From: Deltaproteobacteria bacterium
Lineage (GTDB): Bacteria; Desulfobacterota; DSM-4660; Desulfatiglandales; HGW-15
Length of the DNA: 64,000 nucleotides
Direction: 5' to 3'
Assembly: GCA_020060215.1 (NCBI GenBank)
Contig: JAGVAP010000104.1
Coordinates: 1-64,000 of the forward strand
Below, in pieces: positions 26,531 through 36,531 of the stretch (positions are counted from its first letter, which is position 1; every line of letters begins with the position of its first letter). The position numbers and the translations under genes were made by a program. The notes under the pieces are model-generated. The model was not told the DNA's origin. It was given only the letters and a program-made list of their open reading frames with translations, and did not search any database.

Positions 26531-26532
26531 GA

Positions 26533-28191
<1,659 letters not shown>

Positions 28192-28322
28192 GGGCGGACC
28201 TACTTGTCGTTTTGTAAAGAGTGGATCTGTCTCCTTTTATTACAGCGATGAGAAGTTGCCAAGAAGAAAAGCGGAGTAGGCCTCGGTCGCGACACGGGAG
28301 CCGCTGCGGAGACCGACGAACG

Positions 28323-28350
28323 TTGACACGGTGCAGGACGGTCGTATAGA
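28323..28350 (+). promoter_or_regulatory. sigma-70 promoter for uspA, flanked by direct repeats
   Basis: TTGACA and TATAGA are separated by 16 bases. The -35 region is part of a repeated 12-mer, CGTTGACACGGT at 28321 and CGTTGACACGAT at 28362, about 41 bases apart, which could be tandem operator sites on either side of the start of transcription. Confidence 0.7.
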
Positions 28351-28391
28351 TTGGAAAAGAGCGTTGACACGATTGGAAGGGAGGGCAAGCC

Positions 28392-28856
28392 ATGAAGATT
28401 CTGGTCGGCCTCGATGACTCGGAGAACGCCATGAGGGCCGTGGAGTTTGTCGCCGCAAACTTTACCCCGGAGCACGAGATCACGATCTTCAGCGTCTTTC
28501 TCGACACCGCCATGATCTGCGACTACTACAGCCCGGGACTCACCCCCTATTTCCTGACCGAACAGAAAGCCTTCTGTGAGATGGAGGACAGGAAGCGGGA
28601 GTCGCTCCGCACTGCCCAGGAAAAGGCAAGGGACCTCTTCTCACGTGCCGGCTTCCCGCCGCAGAAGATCACCGTCAAGATCCAGCCCAAGTCCAGAGGA
28701 GTGGCCAGGGACATCATCGAAGAGGCGGAAACCGGGTACCAGATCGTGGTCCTGGGTCGAAGGGGGCTCTCCGGCATCAGTGAGTTCCTCCTGGGAAGCG
28801 TGTCCCAGAAGGTCCTTCACGGCTGCAAAGAGGCGTCGATCCTTCTGGTCAGCTGA
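28392..28856 (+). CDS. universal stress protein UspA family
   Basis: A 154-residue single-domain Usp with the Rossmann-like fold beginning MKILVGLDDSENAMRAVEF. The ATP-binding signature is present at GRRGLSGISEFLLGSVSQKV (about residues 122-141), so it belongs to the ATP-binding branch (like MJ0577) rather than the non-binding UspA type. A well-formed sigma-70 promoter lies about 40 bases upstream and GGAAGGGAGGG precedes the ATG. Induction under growth arrest or energy stress is the family norm. It stands alone between minus-strand operons. Confidence 0.93.
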   Translation: MKILVGLDDSENAMRAVEFVAANFTPEHEITIFSVFLDTAMICDYYSPGLTPYFLTEQKAFCEMEDRKRESLRTAQEKARDLFSRAGFPPQKITVKIQPKSRGVARDIIEEAETGYQIVVLGRRGLSGISEFLLGSVSQKVLHGCKEASILLVS

Positions 28857-28956
28857 CCCTAAAGCCGAAAGGATTTCTTCTCAAGCGGGGCCGTTTACGC
28901 TCGAGAAGACCAGCATCCGGTGTCAGTCAGCGCGGGCCTTGAAGGGAGGGGGGGTG

Positions 28957-29697
28957 TCACGCCGCCAGTTCCTCACGCCTGCAGATCTCGCCCCTGGCCG
29001 TGAGGACCACTTCTTCCATGGGAACCCGCTTCCCCGCTTCCTCCATCCCCCGCTGGACGATCTTCGGCAGGGCCGAGCAGCATGGGACTTCCATGTCCAG
29101 GACGAGAACGCTCCGGATGTCCGCACTGCTGAAGATCTCCCTGAACTTCTCGACATAGGATTTCACATCGTCGAACTTCGGGCAACCCATGAGCACGGTC
29201 CTGCCTCGCAGAAAGGATCGATGGAAATCCGGGCTGGCCACGGCCGCACAGTCTGCCGTGACGAGCAGATGGGACCCCTTGAGGAAGGGGGCCGTCGGAG
29301 GCACAAGCCGGATCTGGATGGGCCAGTGAGAGAGGGCCGATTCGGCCTCTCTCTGGATGATCCGATCCTCTCTGCCGCACGGAACAAAGCTCCGGATCTG
29401 CGAGGAAGGGCACCCGCACGCCATGGGCATCTCCTCGGCCTTCTCCTCCTTCCGGCTCGCCAGATGCTCATCCACCGCCTCCGCATCGAATTCCTCCGCA
29501 GGCCGCTCCTCGATGGAGAGGGCCCCCTTCGGACACTCGCCCAGACAGGCGCCCAATCCGTCGCAATATTTCTCCGCAACGATGGTCGCCTTCCCGTCCC
29601 GGACCTCGATGGCCCCTTCGGCACAGGAAGGTACGCATTGACCGCATCCGTCACAGCGTTCTTCATCGATTCTGACGATCTTTCGTTCGGTTTTCAT
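28957..29697 (-). CDS. ferredoxin-domain protein of the Hcp operon
   Basis: A 246-residue protein with an N-terminal ferredoxin domain: CDGCGQCVPSCAEG (about 15-28) gives a complete [4Fe-4S] motif, and CDGLGACLGECPKG is a second cluster motif that has lost one cysteine (Leu in place of the second Cys). A C-terminal domain follows with CGCPSS, LMGCPKFDD and VLDMEVPCCSALPKIV, which may hold another cluster or zinc. GGGAG lies before the ATG at 29697. Its position after hcp and an HD-domain gene on the same strand suggests it passes electrons to the hybrid-cluster protein; homologous pairing with hcp is known in Desulfovibrio. No enzyme activity can be assigned. Confidence 0.85.
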   Translation of the reverse strand: MKTERKIVRIDEERCDGCGQCVPSCAEGAIEVRDGKATIVAEKYCDGLGACLGECPKGALSIEERPAEEFDAEAVDEHLASRKEEKAEEMPMACGCPSSQIRSFVPCGREDRIIQREAESALSHWPIQIRLVPPTAPFLKGSHLLVTADCAAVASPDFHRSFLRGRTVLMGCPKFDDVKSYVEKFREIFSSADIRSVLVLDMEVPCCSALPKIVQRGMEEAGKRVPMEEVVLTARGEICRREELAA

Positions 29698-29741
29698 ATT
29701 CGATTTCTCCCTCATGCAGGCCTTACGGCCGCAGCCAAATC

Positions 29742-29821
29742 CCGCCACGAAGACACGAAGTCGCCAAGAAAATACTGCATACTTCTTTGTGTCTTAGTGC
29801 CTTGGTGGCGGATCTTCTTTC
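29742..29821. repeat. dispersed repeat, family C copy 2
   Basis: Begins CCGCCACGAAGACACGAAGT and ends TTAGTGCCTTGGTGGCGG; the ends are inverted copies of one another. It matches 19395-19491, with weaker relics at 15407-15438 (AAGACCCGAAGACACAAAGA), near 600-670 and after GAPDH (53049-53072). The element sits between two genes of the Hcp operon. Confidence 0.7.
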
Positions 29822-30565
29822 CTAATCTTCTCCCTTGTGCGGGAGAAAGAGCTCCCTCGCGATCTGGAGGCCGCTCCCGGTCAGGAACGCACCTTCCAAC
29901 TCGGCCGAGATCTTCTCTTCCGGCAGCGGGTGATCCTTGAGTTCCTCTTCCAGTTTGACCAGCCTGTCGGCATCGTGCAGGCTCTTGAAATTGACGCTCT
30001 CCTCGTCCCCCGGACGATGGTGGTGGGAAAGGATGTCGCAGACCTCCGCGATCATCCCTTCACCCGCCCCGAGAGAGGAAAGGATCTCCCGGGCCGCCGG
30101 CGTCCCTTGCTCTTCCTGGAAACCGGCGGCGGCGCTCCGGGGTTTTCGCTCCGACTCCCTGGTGCCGATGTCCTGCAGGTATGCCGCGGAGAGGATGACC
30201 CCGAGGTTTCCGCCTTCCTGCCTGCCTATTCGCTCGGCATACCGCGCCACACGGGTGGCATGCCCGATCTTTTTGAAGTCGTTCCTGTAACGGCGTTTCA
30301 TCTCCACCGCCACCCGGTCCTTGAGGAGGTCCTGCTTCTGCGCGATGAGCTCCGGGGGGAGGTTGCCGATACACTGCTCCGCGTACTGGCAGTAAGAGGC
30401 GCAACCGAAATCGATGGCCGGATTCAGGAACCGGTGCCCGCAATTCTTGCAGCGCCTCGTGGTGTCGTCCTTGAAGAACTCCACCTCTGAACTGCACTTG
30501 GGGCACCTGGCCTCGAAGATGGCCCCCGGCTTCCAGTATCGGCTGTCTTGTCCCGGGCATTTCAT
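29822..30565 (-). CDS. HD-domain protein with zinc-ribbon N-terminus
   Basis: A 247-residue protein. Residues 1-60 carry zinc-ribbon cysteine pairs (ARCPKCSSEVEFFKDDTTRRCKNCG is split as CPKC and CKNC) and a further set CASYCQYAEQC. The rest is an HD-type hydrolase domain with FKKIGHATRVARYAERI (first His), AAYLQDIGTRES where HD is replaced by QD, HHHRPGDEESVN and LHDADRLVKLEEE. The start at ATG 30565 is chosen for its GGAG 6 nt upstream; earlier Met codons lack one. It lies between hcp and the ferredoxin gene on the same strand, so it is probably co-regulated in nitrosative stress. Substrate unknown. Confidence 0.82.
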   Translation of the reverse strand: MKCPGQDSRYWKPGAIFEARCPKCSSEVEFFKDDTTRRCKNCGHRFLNPAIDFGCASYCQYAEQCIGNLPPELIAQKQDLLKDRVAVEMKRRYRNDFKKIGHATRVARYAERIGRQEGGNLGVILSAAYLQDIGTRESERKPRSAAAGFQEEQGTPAAREILSSLGAGEGMIAEVCDILSHHHRPGDEESVNFKSLHDADRLVKLEEELKDHPLPEEKISAELEGAFLTGSGLQIARELFLPHKGED

Positions 30566-30696
30566 AAGAGACTCCATGGAAGGTCGATCCTCGGTCATTT
30601 CCTTCGGACCGTTGGATGATCGTGATTCCGTTGGCCGCGGGTAGATTGGTCGTCGTTGTCCCCTCCAACCATCCACCCGCCACTCACAACCCCACA

Positions 30697-32328
30697 CTAC
30701 CCCAGAATCGCCTGCATGTCCTGCTCCGGCGTGGTGATCGGCATGATGTTGAAGTTCTTGACCAGCACGTCCAGTACGTTGGGTGTGATGAATGCAGGCA
30801 GACTCGGCCCCAGCCGGATGTTCTTGATCCCGAGGTGAAGGAGCGTCAGCAGGATCGCGACCGCCTTCTGCTCATACCAGGAAAGCACCATGGAGAGGGG
30901 CAGTTCGTTCACGCCCACATTGAACGCCTTGGAAAGCGCAACGGCGATCTGTATGGCCGAGTACGCGTCATTGCACTGGCCGATGTCCAGGAGCCTCGGG
31001 ATCCCGCCGATATTGCCGAACTCCTTGTCGAAGAACCGGAACTTGCCGCAAGCGAGCGTCAGGATGACGCAGTCCTTGGGGACCAGCTCGGTGAAACGGG
31101 TATAATAATCCCGCCCGGGCTTTGCACCGTCGCACCCGGCGACCAGGAAGAAGTGCCTGATCGCCCCGCTCTTCACGGCATCGATCACCTGGCCGGCAAC
31201 CCCCATCACCGCGTTCCGACCGAAACCGCACATGACGCTCCGGCCGTTCACGTCCTTCTCAAATCCCGGGAGCGCCAGGGCCTTTTCAATCACGGGCGTA
31301 AAATCCTTGTCGGCGATATGAACCACCCCTGGCCACCCCACCAGCCCTGTCGTGAAGATGTTTCCCTTGTAGGATTCCTGCGGTCTCTGGATGCAGTTGG
31401 TGGTCATCAGGATGGCGCCCGGGAAGCTCGCGAACTCCTTGGCCTGGTTCTGCCATGCGGTGCCATAGTGGCCGTAGAAATGCGGATACTTCTTCTTCAA
31501 TCCCGGATAGGCGTGCGTCGGCAGCATTTCCCCGTGGGTGTACACATGGATGCCTTTTCCGGCGCTCTGCTTCAGGATCTCTTCCATGTCCTTCAGGTCA
31601 TGACCCGAGACCAGAATGGCCTTCCCCTTCTTTGCGCCGAGAGGCACCTGGGTCGGCTCCGGATGGCCGTAGGTGCTGGTGTTTGCCGCATCCAGCAGCT
31701 CCATGGTCCGGAGGTTGATCTCGCCGCACTTGAGAAGCAACCCCACGTAATCGTTTACGCCGAGATCCTTGTTCAGGGTTGCCGCAAGCCCTTCCTGGAC
31801 AAAGGCATATACCCGATCGTCCTCCTGGCCCAGGATCCTGGCATGGTCGGCATAAGCGGCGACGCCCTTGATCCCGAAAAGGAGCGTGTGCTGAAGCCCC
31901 ATGATATCCGCATCGATGGTGGTATCGGACTTGATCCCTACCGCCTCCCCCTGCTTCACCATCGCATCGGTGGTGCCTTCGGGCCTGAAGGCGGCCGGGC
32001 CGCTCGGGAAATCGGTCTTTCCGCCGGCGGCCTTGACTTTGCCTTTCAGCCGTTCGCGGAGTTCAACGGTCCGGTTGATCATGGAGGGAAATCTTTCCGG
32101 GTCGAAATCCACGTTGGTCAGTGTGGAAAATGCGGCCTCCATGGTAAAGGCATTCACTTCCCGGTCATTGACCCCCACCTTTCGCCCCTCCACCGCAACC
32201 AGGGAAAGCCCCTTCAACGCGTAGATGAGGAGATCCTGCAGTGCCGCCACATCGGGCGGCTTCCCGCACACGCCGATCTTGGTGCATCCCGTTCCCTTGG
32301 CCGTCTGTTCACATTGGTAGCAAAACAT
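30697..32328 (-). CDS. hcp: hybrid-cluster protein / hydroxylamine reductase Hcp
   Basis: A 543-residue hybrid-cluster protein. The N-terminal cysteines MFCYQCEQTAKGTGCTKIGV and the following VCGK form the anaerobe-type [4Fe-4S] set (Cys 3, 6, 15 and 21), and the hybrid cluster ligands lie in later Cys/Glu/His positions such as VMCGFGRNAVMG, ILTLACGKFRFF and IGQCNDAYSAIQIA. Hcp reduces NO to N2O (and hydroxylamine in vitro), protecting against nitrosative stress. It is the first gene of a minus-strand operon with the HD-domain and ferredoxin genes. A TTGAC-N4-GTCAA palindrome lies 93 bases upstream, matching the HcpR type of control. Confidence 0.96.
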   Translation of the reverse strand: MFCYQCEQTAKGTGCTKIGVCGKPPDVAALQDLLIYALKGLSLVAVEGRKVGVNDREVNAFTMEAAFSTLTNVDFDPERFPSMINRTVELRERLKGKVKAAGGKTDFPSGPAAFRPEGTTDAMVKQGEAVGIKSDTTIDADIMGLQHTLLFGIKGVAAYADHARILGQEDDRVYAFVQEGLAATLNKDLGVNDYVGLLLKCGEINLRTMELLDAANTSTYGHPEPTQVPLGAKKGKAILVSGHDLKDMEEILKQSAGKGIHVYTHGEMLPTHAYPGLKKKYPHFYGHYGTAWQNQAKEFASFPGAILMTTNCIQRPQESYKGNIFTTGLVGWPGVVHIADKDFTPVIEKALALPGFEKDVNGRSVMCGFGRNAVMGVAGQVIDAVKSGAIRHFFLVAGCDGAKPGRDYYTRFTELVPKDCVILTLACGKFRFFDKEFGNIGGIPRLLDIGQCNDAYSAIQIAVALSKAFNVGVNELPLSMVLSWYEQKAVAILLTLLHLGIKNIRLGPSLPAFITPNVLDVLVKNFNIMPITTPEQDMQAILG

Positions 32329-32420
32329 GTTGTCCCTCCTTCATTCGTTTGGATATCGATCCTGCGGTTGCCTCTCGTTCCCTCTTGCACGAATCATAAC
32401 CATGAAGGGTGTCGCTCGCC

Positions 32421-32434
32421 TTGACCTAAGTCAA
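32421..32434 (-). promoter_or_regulatory. HcpR/CRP-FNR-type operator upstream of hcp
   Basis: A perfect palindrome, TTGACCTAAGTCAA, 93 bases before the hcp ATG. The half-site TTGAC with a 4-base centre is the form reported for HcpR-regulated nitrosative-stress genes of sulfate reducers. No hcpR gene is in this window. Confidence 0.7.
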
Positions 32435-32485
32435 CCGCTTCCATTTTTCCAAAGAAAAAAATGGATTCCCCTTTACATTCTTCTG

Positions 32486-32511
32486 TCATTTCGAGCGCAG
32501 CGAGAAATCCG
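32486..32511. repeat. short intergenic repeat relic
   Basis: TCATTTCGAGCGCAGCGAGA followed by AATCCG is a widespread type of palindromic intergenic element in this group. Only one copy is present here. Confidence 0.4.
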
Positions 32512-32567
32512 ACCGGCCCGGAGTCGCCAGTCCAGCCGGTAGGCCGAACGGCCGGGGGTCCACGCCT

Positions 32568-35012
32568 CTACATCTTGGCTTTGGACAACCTGAGACTGTT
32601 CAACACCACGGTGATGCTGCTCATGGCCATGGCAAAGGCCGCCAGGATCGGGTGAAGCTCTCTCAAGAAGTGCGGGAGGAACGCAAAAGGGTAGAGCACC
32701 CCTGCAGAAACAGGGATGAGGATGACGTTGTAGAAAAAGGCCCAGAAGAGATTCTGTTTGATGGTTCTCATGGTTTCCCGGCTGAGGCGGATCGCCCTGG
32801 GCACGCCTGCAAGGCTGCCGCTGGCCAGGACCACATCGCCGGTCTCGATGGCCACGTCCGTCCCCGTGCCGATGGCAAACCCCACATCCGCCTGGGCAAG
32901 GGCCGGGGCGTCATTGATGCCGTCTCCGACCATCCCTACCCTTCTCCCCTCCTGCTGCAGCTCTTTGATCTTTTGGGCCTTCTGTTCAGGCCGCACATCG
33001 GGGATCACCTCGTCGATGGACATCTGGGAGGCAATGGTCCTTGCCGTCTGCGCATTGTCGCCTGTGAGCATGACCACCCTGAGGGATTCTCCATGCAGGC
33101 TCCGGATCGCGGTCTCCGACTCCGGCTTGATGGGATCGGATACGGCAATGGCGCCTTGCGGCCTTCCGTCTATGGCGGCGACCATCACCGTCTTGCCCAT
33201 GTCCTGCATGGCCTGGATCTGCGGCCTCAATCCATCCATGGAAATCCCGAGGTCCTCGATCCACCCCGGTCTCCCCACGCTCACCTCCCGTCCTTGCACC
33301 ACCGCCTGGACGCCCATACCTCTCACGGCCTTGAAGGAAACCGGGGGCGCGAGAACGAGCCTTCTTGCTTCCGCCTCCCTCACGACCGCCCTGCCGATGG
33401 GGTGTTCGGAGCCGCTCTCCGCAGAACCGGCCAGCCTGAGGAACTCATCCTCACCCAGACGCGACCCGAAGAGGTGAACGTCGGTCACGGCCGGCTTCCC
33501 CTGCGTAATCGTGCCGGTCTTGTCGAGAACGATGGTGTCGATCCGGGTGGCCGTTTCCAGGGCCTGGCTGTTCTTGAACAGCACGCCCTTCTCCGCCCCC
33601 TTGCCGGTTCCGGCCATGATCGCGGTCGGCGTGGCGAGCCCCAGGGCGCAGGGGCACGCGATGACCAGGACCGCCACCATGCGGATCATCGCCGGGACAA
33701 AGTCCCCCCCCACGACCCACCACAGGATAAAGGTGAACAACGCGATACCGATCACCCCCGGTACGAACACGGCCGCCACCCGATCGGCGAGCCCCTGGAT
33801 GGGGGCCTTGCTTCCCTGGGCGTCCTGCACCATCCGGATGATCCGCGCGAGGGCCGTGTCCTTCCCGACCTTCCTGGCCTGAAACCGAATGAACCCCTCG
33901 CCGTTGATCGTGCCGGCGGCAACGCCGTCGCCCTCTCGTTTGTCCACGGGGATGGGTTCTCCGGTGAGCATGGACTCGTCGATGCTCGACTCGCCGCGCA
34001 GGATCACGCCGTCCACGGGGATCGCCTCACCGGGCCTGACGACGACCTCGTCTCCCACGTTCACCCTCGACAGGGGGACCACCCTCTCCTGCCCCTCCAC
34101 CAGGATGGTGGCGGTCTTGGGCCGAAGCGCCATCAGCTTCCGGATGGCCCTTCCCGTGCGGCCCTTGGTACGGGACTCCAGCATCTTGCCCATCTTGATG
34201 AGGGTGATGATCACGGCCGAGGTCTCGAAGTACACATGCTGTCCCAAAGTCGGCTGGAGCAGCACGAGCAGGGAATAGAAGTAGGCCACGGAAGAACCCA
34301 TGGCCACCAGCACGTCCATGTTCGCGCTGCCGTTCCTGAGGCTCTTCCACCCGCCTGTGTAAAAGTCCCATCCCGTATAGAACTGGACCGGCGTGGCCAG
34401 CGCCAGGAAGAGCCAGTTGACCCAGGCGGCATGGCTCCACCCTCCCACCAGCCCGAAATCCCTCCCCATGCTCAGGAGAAAAAGGGGGAGCGTGAACAGG
34501 ACCCCTGCCGCGAACTTCCGGGTCTGGCTCCGGATCTCGGCGTTGCGTGCCATGAGCTCCGCATCTTCCGTCTCCAGAAGATCGTCCGGGACGACGGCCC
34601 CGTATCCGGCCTTTTCAATGGCTGCGGCGATCTCCTCCAGGGTGACCAATCCCGGGACATACTCCACGTGGGCCTTTTCGGTTGCGAAATTGACCGAGGC
34701 CTTCTGCACACCCGGGACCTTCCTGTTCAACGTCCTTTCGACCGCCGCAGCACAGTTCGTGCACGTCATTCCGGTAACGGGGATGTCCACGGACGCACTC
34801 GCGACCCCGTACCCCGAGTCCCGGATCTTCTGGATGATGGTCTGAAGCTGAACCTGATCCGGATCAAAGGAGACGCCGGCCTCCTCGGTGCCGAAGTTCA
34901 CATTCACGCCCTGCACGCCCTGGACCTTCTTGAGGCTCCGCTCTATGCTCATGGCGCAGTTGGCGCAGGTCATCCCGGTGACCGGGATCTGGATGTTCCT
35001 GGGTTCAGCCAT
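32568..35012 (-). CDS. copA: copper-exporting P1B-type ATPase CopA
   Basis: An 814-residue heavy-metal ATPase. Two N-terminal metal-binding HMA domains carry GMTCANC (about residues 13-19) and GMTCTNC (about 81-87). Eight helices include the ion-path motif [10 protein letters not shown] (about 454). The catalytic motifs are TGE (about 340), DKTGTITQG (Asp phosphorylated, about 497), HPIGRAVV (about 545) and the hinge [16 protein letters not shown] (about 690). It exports Cu+ from the cytoplasm. The CPC ion site and paired HMA domains indicate Cu+ rather than Zn2+/Cd2+. A CopZ-like chaperone gene lies upstream on the same strand (35247-35453) and may supply its copper. Confidence 0.95.
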   Translation of the reverse strand: MAEPRNIQIPVTGMTCANCAMSIERSLKKVQGVQGVNVNFGTEEAGVSFDPDQVQLQTIIQKIRDSGYGVASASVDIPVTGMTCTNCAAAVERTLNRKVPGVQKASVNFATEKAHVEYVPGLVTLEEIAAAIEKAGYGAVVPDDLLETEDAELMARNAEIRSQTRKFAAGVLFTLPLFLLSMGRDFGLVGGWSHAAWVNWLFLALATPVQFYTGWDFYTGGWKSLRNGSANMDVLVAMGSSVAYFYSLLVLLQPTLGQHVYFETSAVIITLIKMGKMLESRTKGRTGRAIRKLMALRPKTATILVEGQERVVPLSRVNVGDEVVVRPGEAIPVDGVILRGESSIDESMLTGEPIPVDKREGDGVAAGTINGEGFIRFQARKVGKDTALARIIRMVQDAQGSKAPIQGLADRVAAVFVPGVIGIALFTFILWWVVGGDFVPAMIRMVAVLVIACPCALGLATPTAIMAGTGKGAEKGVLFKNSQALETATRIDTIVLDKTGTITQGKPAVTDVHLFGSRLGEDEFLRLAGSAESGSEHPIGRAVVREAEARRLVLAPPVSFKAVRGMGVQAVVQGREVSVGRPGWIEDLGISMDGLRPQIQAMQDMGKTVMVAAIDGRPQGAIAVSDPIKPESETAIRSLHGESLRVVMLTGDNAQTARTIASQMSIDEVIPDVRPEQKAQKIKELQQEGRRVGMVGDGINDAPALAQADVGFAIGTGTDVAIETGDVVLASGSLAGVPRAIRLSRETMRTIKQNLFWAFFYNVILIPVSAGVLYPFAFLPHFLRELHPILAAFAMAMSSITVVLNSLRLSKAKM

Positions 35013-35109
35013 AGACGGTGTTCCTGATGTTTCTTCTCTTCGTGGTCTTGAGTACTTCGTGTAAAGGAAGGTCCCTCATGTTTGCCGCGCAGGAGACGTA
35101 TGGAGATCG

Positions 35110-35205
35110 TAGGATGGGTGAAGCGAAGCGAAACCCATCCGTGCGGGGATCCGAGATCAACCCCAATGATCGGGTTTCGCTCTCCGCTCCACGCATCCGA
35201 CAGGG
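35110..35205. repeat. dispersed repeat, family B (inverted pair)
   Basis: Two arms, GGATGGGTGAAGCGAAGCGA then AACCCATCC (35112 onward) and GGGTTTCGCTCTCCGCTCCA then CGCATCCGAC (35171 onward), lie in opposite orientation around a short spacer. Related to 10049-10081. It separates copZ from copA. Confidence 0.65.
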
Positions 35206-35246
35206 TTCAAAAGCACCCCCCCCCGGGGGATGGGGCCGCCCGCCCC

Positions 35247-35453
35247 TTAGCCGGCCGCCGGGTAATTCATCTCCTTCAGGGCCGTCTTGATCTTGTCGAC
35301 GGTAGCCGGCGCATCCCAGGAGACCGTGATCTCCTTCTTCCCGGGATCCCCCTCCACGCTCTTTACCCCGTCCAGGTCGGACAGCTCCCTCTTGATACTC
35401 ATGACGCAGTGGCCGCAACTGATGTTGGGGATCGAGAATTTCCTGCTTTCCAT
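35247..35453 (-). CDS. copZ: CopZ-like copper chaperone (HMA domain)
   Basis: A 68-residue single HMA-domain protein with the metal-binding loop ISCGHCVMS (about residues 11-19; classical form GMTCxxC, here with S and G-H between the cysteines) and a ferredoxin-like fold (LDGVKSVEGDPGKKEITVSW). It should deliver Cu+ to the HMA domains of CopA, which is encoded downstream. AAGGAGG lies before the ATG. A candidate MerR-type promoter with an inverted repeat is at 35473-35522. The Gly-His pair between the cysteines is also seen in CopZ proteins that bind copper, but other soft metals cannot be excluded. Confidence 0.88.
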   Translation of the reverse strand: MESRKFSIPNISCGHCVMSIKRELSDLDGVKSVEGDPGKKEITVSWDAPATVDKIKTALKEMNYPAAG

Positions 35454-35472
35454 GTTCCGTGACCTCCTTCGA

Positions 35473-35522
35473 TGTACTTCAATGTACAGTTTTTATGGTA
35501 AGGTTGAAATGGGGACTGTCAA
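35473..35522 (-). promoter_or_regulatory. candidate metal-regulated promoter/operator of copZ
   Basis: On the minus strand a TTGACA (35517-35522) is followed after 19 bases by CATAAA, a long spacer typical of MerR/CueR-activated promoters. Between it and the gene lies an inverted repeat TGTAC-N6-GTACA (35473-35488). The 230 bases further upstream, to the zraP stop, show no gene. Confidence 0.45.
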
Positions 35523-35755
35523 GGAAAGGCCGCCCCGAGATGCGGGAGGGAGGGAAAGGGTACCTTGGGCAAATGAAAGACGAAGATCGAAGGGGTTCGC
35601 CATGGGGCCGCCCGATGGGCTACCCTTCTGAACAGCGACGACCCTGAACTCTTGATCCTGCTTGAGTTCCGGATCCCGCGAAAAACCGGCGCCCGGCCTG
35701 CTTCTGTTTTCAGGACGGGCGCACTTGCTCTCTTTTCAAGTCCACGCAACCGTGT

Positions 35756-36289
35756 TCAGTTCCAGCACCCCCCCGCACCGTAGCCGCCGCCCATCCTGCC
35801 GTAGCCACCCCCGGGGCAGGGTCCTCCGAAGCCGCCGCGTCCGGAGCCTCGGCCGTAGCCGCGACCGTAGCCTCCTCCGAAACCCGCGTTCGGATCGATC
35901 TTCCTCTCTTCCAGGTTCAGGGCCAGTCTTTCCTGGGCCATCTTCCCCTGCAGATCGCTCAGTTCCTTGCGGAGGGTCCGGGCCTTCTCAGGGTCAGGGT
36001 TGGGGGAGTTCAAGAGGGTCTGAAGCTCGCCCCTCTTTGCCCAGATCTGATTCCGGAGCTGGGCAGTGCTTTCATAGAAGTTCCTCTCCAGCTCCGCCAG
36101 TTTGTTGCGCTGTTCGTCCGTCAGATTGGCCCCCGATGGGCCGTAGCCGTAACCGGGACAGTTGTAGCCCGGGCCGCCGCCCCATCTCCCGCCGTAGCCG
36201 CCGCCCCAACCCGGCCCCCTTGCAAAGGCCGGAATCGCCAGGGCGGCAATCAAGAGTGCAATCCCTCCCAGTGTAAGCATCTTCTTCAT
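35756..36289 (-). CDS. zraP: ZraP/Spy-family periplasmic zinc-stress chaperone
   Basis: A 177-residue exported protein. The signal peptide is MKKMLTLGGIALLIAALAIP, with cleavage after AFA. It is followed by a Gly/Tyr/Trp-rich stretch, a Spy/CpxP-like helical core (LTDEQRNKLAELERNFYEST, IWAKRGELQTLLNSPNPDPE, LRKELSDLQGKMAQERLALN, about 55-125), and a C-terminal Gly-rich region with CPGGGYGRMGGG and a final CWN. The start at 36289 gives the best GGAG spacing. Its divergent neighbours are zraS and zraR, and a sigma-54 promoter is visible just upstream. It should bind zinc and chaperone periplasmic proteins, feeding back on ZraS. The Gly-rich flanks are longer than in enteric ZraP. Confidence 0.88.
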   Translation of the reverse strand: MKKMLTLGGIALLIAALAIPAFARGPGWGGGYGGRWGGGPGYNCPGYGYGPSGANLTDEQRNKLAELERNFYESTAQLRNQIWAKRGELQTLLNSPNPDPEKARTLRKELSDLQGKMAQERLALNLEERKIDPNAGFGGGYGRGYGRGSGRGGFGGPCPGGGYGRMGGGYGAGGCWN

Positions 36290-36334
36290 GTCCATTCTCC
36301 TTTCTTGTATGCCTGGTTTTTGCATGTTCAGAGT

Positions 36335-36350
36335 AGCAAACCCTGTGCCG
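36335..36350 (-). promoter_or_regulatory. sigma-54 (-24/-12) promoter of zraP
   Basis: On the minus strand the sequence is CGGCACAGGGTTTGCT, matching TGGCAC-N5-TTGC with GG and GC exactly 10 bases apart. Transcription would start near 36324, 35 bases before the zraP start codon. Short palindromes CTCGCGAG (36450-36457) and GAGCGCTC (36409-36416), at about 125 and 90 bases upstream, are candidate ZraR binding sites. Confidence 0.85.
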
Positions 36351-36531
36351 CTCGGGGCCGCTACCCGTAAGCAGATGATCGAACTGGATATAAATCCAAG
36401 AACCGCAAGAGCGCTCCACCGCGACCTTACATGGGTGGATACAAATTACCCTCGCGAGTGGGAAAATTGAGTAAAAAGTAAACAACTTCTGATTGCAATT
36501 TTTCGATTTTGATGGCAGGCTTCGAAAAACC

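Noticed and set aside
32652..35027. A nearly 800-codon open frame antisense to copA.
   Set aside because: Same reason: low-complexity His/Gly/Arg-rich translation, while copA has complete P-type ATPase motifs.
35519..35749. 76-codon minus-strand frame between copZ and zraP.
   Set aside because: Unstructured translation, no ribosome-binding site; the region is better read as promoter and spacer.
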